From Cytophagaceae bacterium (lineage in GTDB: Bacteria; Bacteroidota; Bacteroidia; Cytophagales; Flexibacteraceae), in contig CANHWS010000105.1 of the NCBI GenBank assembly GCA_947464365.1, forward strand, positions 1 to 10,449: a stretch of DNA of 10,449 nucleotides. Direction: 5' to 3'. Positions 6,255 to 10,449 of this stretch are shown here, in pieces; position 1 is the first letter of the stretch; each line of letters starts with the position of its first letter. The position numbers and the translations under genes are program-made. The notes under the pieces were generated by a model that had not been told where the DNA came from, ran no database searches, and saw only the letters and a program-made list of their open reading frames with translations.

Positions 6255-6758
6255 ATGAAAGATCTCGTCAAGACCAATTCCGACACCTTAGATGCCCAAC
6301 CCGTAGCCGTGGTTGACACCAACCGCCGCCAGTTCCTCGACGCAGCCTGCAAGGTTTGTGGCATGTTTGCGATCGGGTCGGTGGCAACGGTGTTGGCGGC
6401 TTGTGCGGGCACCAAAACCTATAAAGGAACGGTGGTAAACAAACAGATCATGGTGCCGCTATCGGCTTGGCCTACTAAGGACGGGGCACCAACAAATTTG
6501 ATGCTGACCTCGGTGTCGGAGTTGCCACACAATATTGCCTTGTTTCGGCAGAAGGATGACACGTATTATGGCCTGTATATGCAGTGCACCCATTACGACT
6601 ATAGCCTAGACTTAAATAAGGAGGAAGGTTTCCGCTGCAATGAGCATGGCAGTATGTTCGACCAAGAGGGTAAAGTGATCAAAGGCCCTGCAGCACAGTC
6701 AATGCGTCGTTTTGTGGTAACCCAGCAGGACAAGAACTTAGTGGTGCAGCTGTCTTAA
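6255..6758 (+). CDS. Rieske [2Fe-2S] protein with Tat/lipoprotein-type leader
   Basis: A 167-residue protein predicted to carry a Rieske iron-sulfur cluster and pass electrons at the envelope; the partner is unknown. The leader has a twin-arginine motif TNRRQFLD (R24, R25), a hydrophobic stretch at about 37-49, and a lipobox-like LAAC with C50, suggesting folded export and lipid anchoring. The cluster ligands are C111/H113 (CTH) and C128/H131 (CNEH), followed by GSMFD. The spacing CxH-x14-CxxH is slightly shorter than the usual 15-17. The leader also holds C32-x-x-C35. I chose the ATG at 6255 because it places the twin arginines at a normal distance; an in-frame ATG at 6165 would add 30 residues with no leader-like character. 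The gene appears monocistronic and ends on a stop interlocked with that of the convergent cyclo-ligase gene. Not part of a visible bc1 operon or ring-hydroxylating dioxygenase. Confidence 0.87.
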   Translation: MKDLVKTNSDTLDAQPVAVVDTNRRQFLDAACKVCGMFAIGSVATVLAACAGTKTYKGTVVNKQIMVPLSAWPTKDGAPTNLMLTSVSELPHNIALFRQKDDTYYGLYMQCTHYDYSLDLNKEEGFRCNEHGSMFDQEGKVIKGPAAQSMRRFVVTQQDKNLVVQLS

Positions 6759-7366
6759 TTGTAATTGGGCGTGGCCAACTCCACTCTACCATCAAAATAG
6801 GTTTTGAGCGTATAATCCCACGGGTCTACATCGCTAATGGGTGGAACGGCGGACCAATAGCCTACGCCAATGGGCATTACATCGGCACGGCAAGTGGTCA
6901 GGAAACGATCATAATAACCCTTACCATAGCCCACACGGTTTCCGTTAATATCCACTACCAAGGTTGGCGCTATCACCACATCGATTGTCGTTGGGTCTGT
7001 CTGCTGATAGTCCGCAGGTTGGGGTACTCGAAATGGCCCTATGGTCAAGTTGCCGTTTAGCGGGTCGTAGTTGGCAGCGGTCATGTCGGGGTTGCCCCGC
7101 TCGAGGTAGGGCACACAGAACTGCCAGCTTGGGTGGTTCGCTTTTACTTGCTGCGCCCAAGGTATCAGATCCAGCTCCTGACTGTTAGGTATCGGTAGGT
7201 AGATCATAACCATGAGCGATGACCTACTCCCAAATTGATCCTCCATGTATTGGGTTAGGGCAGTCCATACCCGCTCGGTAGCCTTAGCCTGATCGGCTGG
7301 GGTGAGGGCGGCACGTTGGGCCAGAGCAAGGGCACGGTATTGTTGTTTGGTAAGTGGGCTATTCAT
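6755..7366 (-). CDS. 5-formyltetrahydrofolate cyclo-ligase
   Basis: Cytosolic enzyme that uses ATP to convert 5-formyltetrahydrofolate to 5,10-methenyltetrahydrofolate, returning a stored folate to one-carbon metabolism. At 203 residues it has the normal family length. The N-terminus has the expected basic helix (TKQQYRALALAQR, 6-18). MIYLPIPNSQELDL (54-67) corresponds to the substrate-binding strand and loop. The strongest signature is VDINGNRVGYGKGYYDRF (138-155), the D-x-x-G-x-R-x-G-x-G-x-G-x-YDR nucleotide-binding motif near the C-terminus. The gene begins about 50 bp past the ftsH terminator, so it is probably its own unit or lives on readthrough; I saw no clear promoter. Its stop overlaps that of the Rieske gene. 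Known as ygfA or fau in other bacteria; I leave the symbol open. Confidence 0.94.
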   Translation of the reverse strand: MNSPLTKQQYRALALAQRAALTPADQAKATERVWTALTQYMEDQFGSRSSLMVMIYLPIPNSQELDLIPWAQQVKANHPSWQFCVPYLERGNPDMTAANYDPLNGNLTIGPFRVPQPADYQQTDPTTIDVVIAPTLVVDINGNRVGYGKGYYDRFLTTCRADVMPIGVGYWSAVPPISDVDPWDYTLKTYFDGRVELATPNYN

Positions 7367-7420
7367 CTGGTAGCTATCAGCAGGGGGGGTAGATCAGTCA
7401 GATCATCAGCCAAGAAAAGC

Positions 7421-7456
7421 AAAAACCCTAGCACTTTGGATGTTGCTAGGGTTTTT
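7421..7456 (-). terminator. Strong intrinsic terminator of ftsH
   Basis: A perfect 13-bp stem (7421-7433 with 7444-7456; AAAAACCCTAGCA/TGCTAGGGTTTTT) with a 10-nt loop lies about 30 nt past the ftsH stop. On the minus strand the stem ends in five T and continues GCTTTTC, the expected U-rich tail. The A/T ends are symmetrical, so it could work in both directions, but only the minus strand has a gene ending here. Confidence 0.9.
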
Positions 7457-7484
7457 GTGTTGTAAGCTAATGGCAATTTAGGTG

Positions 7485-9857
7485 TTAAACCTCATCTTCC
7501 TCGCGGAGCCATTTAGGGCGGTTGTCAAACGTGGCCGAAAGGTCATCGTCCGAAGCACCTGGTTTGTTGCCAGTAGCTGGTGTGGACTTAGATTTGGCAC
7601 CAGGCTCGACGGCGATGCCAGGAAGCAAAGCTTGTCCGTCCGCATCTAGGGTTGGTGGTGTGTTTACAGGGGCCTCAGCAACTGCGCCCGATGTAATAGT
7701 TGGCGCTATTGGGGCGGCAGGTGGCGTGTTGTCAACAGGTGCGGGAGGCACAACTGGTGGCGTCGGCAGGGCATTGAGGGCATCGGTGATGGCGGCCAAG
7801 GTGACATCAGCAGCCAATGGTGGCGGGATGACGGCACTAGGGTCCGGCCGATTGGTATAAGCCTCGTAGGTGGTCTCTTGCTCAAACGGGCGTACACCAA
7901 TTAGGCGGGTAAGGTCTTGTTGGAACAGGATTTCTTTGTCCAGCAGCTCTTTGGCCAGGATCTCAAGCTCGGCACGTTTGTCGGTCAGGAGGTCCCTAGT
8001 ACGTTTGTAGGCAATCTCGACAATGAGGCGGACCTCTTCGTCAATTGTTTGGGCGGTGGCTTCCGAATATGGCTTGTTGAAGCTGTACTCGCTGCTTTTG
8101 CTGTCGTAAAAGCTGATGTTGCCGATCCGCTTGTTCATGCCATAGATCGTGACCATGCCATAAGCCATCTTGGTGATGCGCTCAAGGTCACTAAGGGCAC
8201 CGGTGCTGATGCGGCCAAAAACGAGGTCTTCGGCAGCACGACCACCAAGGGCCATACACATTTCGTCTAGTAGCTGCTCGGTAGTGTACAGGAACTGCTC
8301 CTTAGGCAAGTATTGGGCATAGCCAAGGGCAGCAACTCCACGTGGGACGATAGAGACTTTAACCAACGGGTCAGCATGCTCTAGGAACCAGCCAGCGACG
8401 GCATGGCCAGCCTCGTGGTAGGCAACGATCTTTTTCTCTTCGGGGGATATGAGTTTGTTTTTCTTTTCAAGGCCACCAATGACACGGTCAATCGCATCTT
8501 GGAAGTCTTGCATGCCGATGGCGTCTTTGTTGCGGCGGGCAGCGATCAGGGCAGCCTCGTTACATACATTGGCAATCTCAGCACCAGCGAAACCTGGTGT
8601 TTGGGCTGCAATCTTCTTGGCATCGACACTATCGTCGAGCTTGAGGTTGGTCATGTGGACCTTGAAGATGGCCTCACGCCCAACGATATCTGGTTTGTCG
8701 ATTGAGATCTGGCGGTCAAAACGACCTGGGCGCAATAGGGCACTATCCAGCACGTCAGGGCGGTTGGTAGCAGCCATGATGATGACACCAGAGTCGGTGG
8801 CAAAACCATCCATTTCCACAAGGAGGGAGTTGAGGGTATTCTCGCGCTCGTCGTTTGAGCCTGGCATTTGCCCTTTGCCACGGCTACGGCCTACGGCATC
8901 GATCTCGTCAATAAAGACGATACAAGGGGCTTTCTCTTTTGCTTGTTTGAAGAGGTCACGGACACGGGCAGCACCCACACCGACGAACATCTCGACAAAG
9001 TCAGAGCCACTGAGGCTGAAGAACGGTACACCTGCCTCGCCAGCAACGGCTTTGGCCAACAAGGTTTTACCAGTCCCCGGAGGGCCTACTAGCAGGACAC
9101 CTTTCGGGATCTTGCCACCTAGGCGGGTGAACTTGCCTGCGTTCTTGAGGAACTCGACCACTTCCTGAATTTCTTCTTTGGCTTCTTCGAGACCTGCGAC
9201 GTCACTAAAGGTGATCTTGACTTTGTTGTCAGCATCAAAGAGGGCAGCGCGGCTTTTGCCAATGTTAAAGATCTGACCACCGGGGGCGCCACCTGTCATA
9301 CGGCGGAACAACAGCACAATCAGGAACATCACACCGACCATGACCACCAGCTGGATCAGGAAACCAGAGATGTTTTCTCGGTTGTCGGGGTGGAGCTCAA
9401 GCCGGTCTGCTTTATCCGAAAACTTTTTGTTGATTTCCTTAAGGTCGTTCTCGAACCCTTCGATGCTGTTGATCGGCATCTTGTAGTGTGGGCCAGCCAC
9501 ACCAGGGTTCATGATGCCGTTGGACTTGAGGTCCTGGGCATAACGCTCGTTTTTGAGGGCAGCCTCTTTGAGGGTGATCTCGACCTGATAATCGCTCCGG
9601 ATGAGGGTTAGCTTCTTGATGTCATGGGCAAGGGCCATCTCTTCGAAGGTGCCATAGGTGACCTCTTTAGGGCTGCCATTGCGCAACAGGAAGGTGAACA
9701 AGAAGACCAAGAATAGGGCACCCGAGATGATCCAGACGCTATATCCTGGTTTGGGCACTTGTGGTTTGGGTACTTGGCGCCTAGGGTTTGGCTTCGGTGG
9801 CAACACGGGTCCCTTGGCAGGTTGCGGCGGGGGCGTTACATTGTTAGGTTGACTCAT
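7485..9857 (-). CDS. ftsH: ATP-dependent zinc metalloprotease FtsH
   Basis: Membrane-bound hexameric AAA+ protease that extracts and degrades damaged membrane proteins and short-lived regulators. The 790 residues run: a Pro/Lys-rich cytoplasmic N-terminus (1-38); TM1 (about 40-58); a periplasmic domain of about 100 residues; TM2 (about 163-184); the AAA+ module with Walker A GPPGTGKT (258-265, K264), pore loop FVG (291-293), Walker B IVFIDE (D317/E318) and second region of homology with arginine fingers R376 and R379; then the M41 peptidase with HEAGH (H481, E482, H485) and third zinc ligand D557 in SDLE. All catalytic residues are present. Beyond about residue 658 is a 130-residue Ala/Pro/Thr-rich tail ending WLREEDEV, longer than in E. 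coli FtsH (about 645 residues in total). The start MSQPNN is the only ATG placing TM1 properly. It lies downstream of rsfS, the usual Bacteroidota order, and ends at a strong hairpin. Confidence 0.98.
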   Translation of the reverse strand: MSQPNNVTPPPQPAKGPVLPPKPNPRRQVPKPQVPKPGYSVWIISGALFLVFLFTFLLRNGSPKEVTYGTFEEMALAHDIKKLTLIRSDYQVEITLKEAALKNERYAQDLKSNGIMNPGVAGPHYKMPINSIEGFENDLKEINKKFSDKADRLELHPDNRENISGFLIQLVVMVGVMFLIVLLFRRMTGGAPGGQIFNIGKSRAALFDADNKVKITFSDVAGLEEAKEEIQEVVEFLKNAGKFTRLGGKIPKGVLLVGPPGTGKTLLAKAVAGEAGVPFFSLSGSDFVEMFVGVGAARVRDLFKQAKEKAPCIVFIDEIDAVGRSRGKGQMPGSNDERENTLNSLLVEMDGFATDSGVIIMAATNRPDVLDSALLRPGRFDRQISIDKPDIVGREAIFKVHMTNLKLDDSVDAKKIAAQTPGFAGAEIANVCNEAALIAARRNKDAIGMQDFQDAIDRVIGGLEKKNKLISPEEKKIVAYHEAGHAVAGWFLEHADPLVKVSIVPRGVAALGYAQYLPKEQFLYTTEQLLDEMCMALGGRAAEDLVFGRISTGALSDLERITKMAYGMVTIYGMNKRIGNISFYDSKSSEYSFNKPYSEATAQTIDEEVRLIVEIAYKRTRDLLTDKRAELEILAKELLDKEILFQQDLTRLIGVRPFEQETTYEAYTNRPDPSAVIPPPLAADVTLAAITDALNALPTPPVVPPAPVDNTPPAAPIAPTITSGAVAEAPVNTPPTLDADGQALLPGIAVEPGAKSKSTPATGNKPGASDDDLSATFDNRPKWLREEDEV

Positions 9858-10126
9858 AAAGTGGTTTATCAGAGCGCAAATGGCAAGTGTGGAGTGACTT
9901 GAACGGTTGGTTTGGTAGGTCAGATGGCTAGTTGATCATCAATTGACGTCAGCCGATCCTCTTGTCATCCACAGGACTAAAAGTGGTTTGCTGCAATAAC
10001 TAGGCTAGAGGGTGATAAGTTGTCATATTATCAGGCTCTGGTGGTCAGCGGCCTAAAATTAGTGATGATCGAGCAAAAAACGAGGCAGAATGGTGTGGTG
10101 AACTGGCAGGGTGGCCTTGGCAATGC
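9858..10126. other. Gap between rsfS and ftsH
   Basis: These 269 bp hold no gene. Two short palindromes sit side by side, TTGATCATCAA (9932-9942) and TGACGTCA (9944-9951), about 80-90 bp before the ftsH start. A weak TGATAA/TTATCA dyad lies near 10013-10034. I saw no good TAnnTTTG promoter on the minus strand and no clear terminator for rsfS, so the two genes may be co-transcribed with a long spacer, or ftsH may have a promoter I cannot recognise. Confidence 0.4.
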
Positions 10127-10449
10127 CTAAAGATCAGCTATATGGTTGATGTCGGCATCGCCCCAGAGGTCCTCAAGGCCATAGTGTTGGCGTTTTTCCT
10201 TCTTGAAGACGTGTGCCACGATGTCGGCATAATCCAGCAAGATCCACTCTCGGTTGGCTTTACCCTCCCGACGCCAGACGTTGAGCTGGGTGCCTTTATA
10301 GACTTCGTCCTCGATGGAGTTGGTGATGGCATCGACTTGGGTATCACTACTGCCGCTACAGATGACCATAAAATCTGCAAAGGAGTTCTGGATGGTGCGG
10401 AGGTCAATGACGGCAATGTCAGTGGCTTTTTTCTCTTGCATCCCCCTCA
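10127..10449 (-). CDS. rsfS: Ribosomal silencing factor RsfS (Iojap/DUF143), 5' end outside window
   Basis: Small protein that binds ribosomal protein uL14 on the large subunit, blocks subunit joining and so lowers translation in poor conditions. The visible sequence carries the family landmarks in order: MQEKKATDIAVIDLR, FADFMVICSGSSDTQV, an acidic helix (SIEDEV), WRREGKANREWILLDYADIV and a final YGLEDLWGDA. An ATG at 10441 would give 104 residues, but relatives carry this (E)GMQEKK-like segment internally after a further N-terminal helix. The frame also stays open to the window edge (AGG GGG before the ATG), so I call it partial. It lies just before ftsH, its usual neighbour in Bacteroidota. 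Confidence 0.93.
   Translation of the reverse strand, partial: RGMQEKKATDIAVIDLRTIQNSFADFMVICSGSSDTQVDAITNSIEDEVYKGTQLNVWRREGKANREWILLDYADIVAHVFKKEKRQHYGLEDLWGDADINHIADL

Noticed and set aside
1..10449. CRISPR array, insertion sequence, tRNA or rRNA
   Set aside because: No regularly spaced short repeats outside coding regions, no transposase, no terminal inverted repeats and no tRNA-like cloverleaf or rRNA segment were seen on either strand.

Overview
The window looks like a chromosomal segment from a member of the Bacteroidota; I cannot place it below phylum. The evidence is a 736-residue Rho with a very long Arg/Asn/Asp-rich insertion, an rsfS-then-ftsH gene order, a Tat/lipobox Rieske protein of a type common in that phylum, starts without clear Shine-Dalgarno sequences, and one or two candidate promoters of the TAnnTTTG type. 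Most of the content is housekeeping. I found no convincing new multi-gene system.

Layout. Positions 1-1137 (+) hold the 3' part of a gene of eight very regular WD40 repeats, open at the left edge. A short open frame (about 1100-1336, +) that looks like the tail of a lost or broken gene follows, and then a family-4 glycosyltransferase (1488-2783, +). A terminator hairpin at 2851-2882 separates it from the convergent rho gene (2923-5133, -). From 5134 to 6254 there is over 1.1 kb without a gene I can defend. Its right part is AT-rich and carries a repeated dyad over a candidate promoter. A Tat/lipoprotein-type Rieske protein (6255-6758, +) ends on stop codons interlocked with those of the convergent 5-formyltetrahydrofolate cyclo-ligase (6755-7366, -). 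A strong hairpin terminator (7421-7456) closes ftsH (7485-9857, -). A 269-bp gap leads to rsfS (10127-10449, -), cut by the right edge.

Functionally, rho, ftsH, rsfS and the cyclo-ligase cover transcription termination, membrane protein quality control, ribosome silencing and folate salvage. The glycosyltransferase probably builds a surface polysaccharide and the Rieske protein is probably an envelope electron carrier. The left end (WD40 protein, gene remnant, glycosyltransferase) is the accessory part and the likeliest place for recent rearrangement. It also contains an odd 14-base match to the phage T7 promoter core, which should be checked as a possible assembly or cloning artefact.
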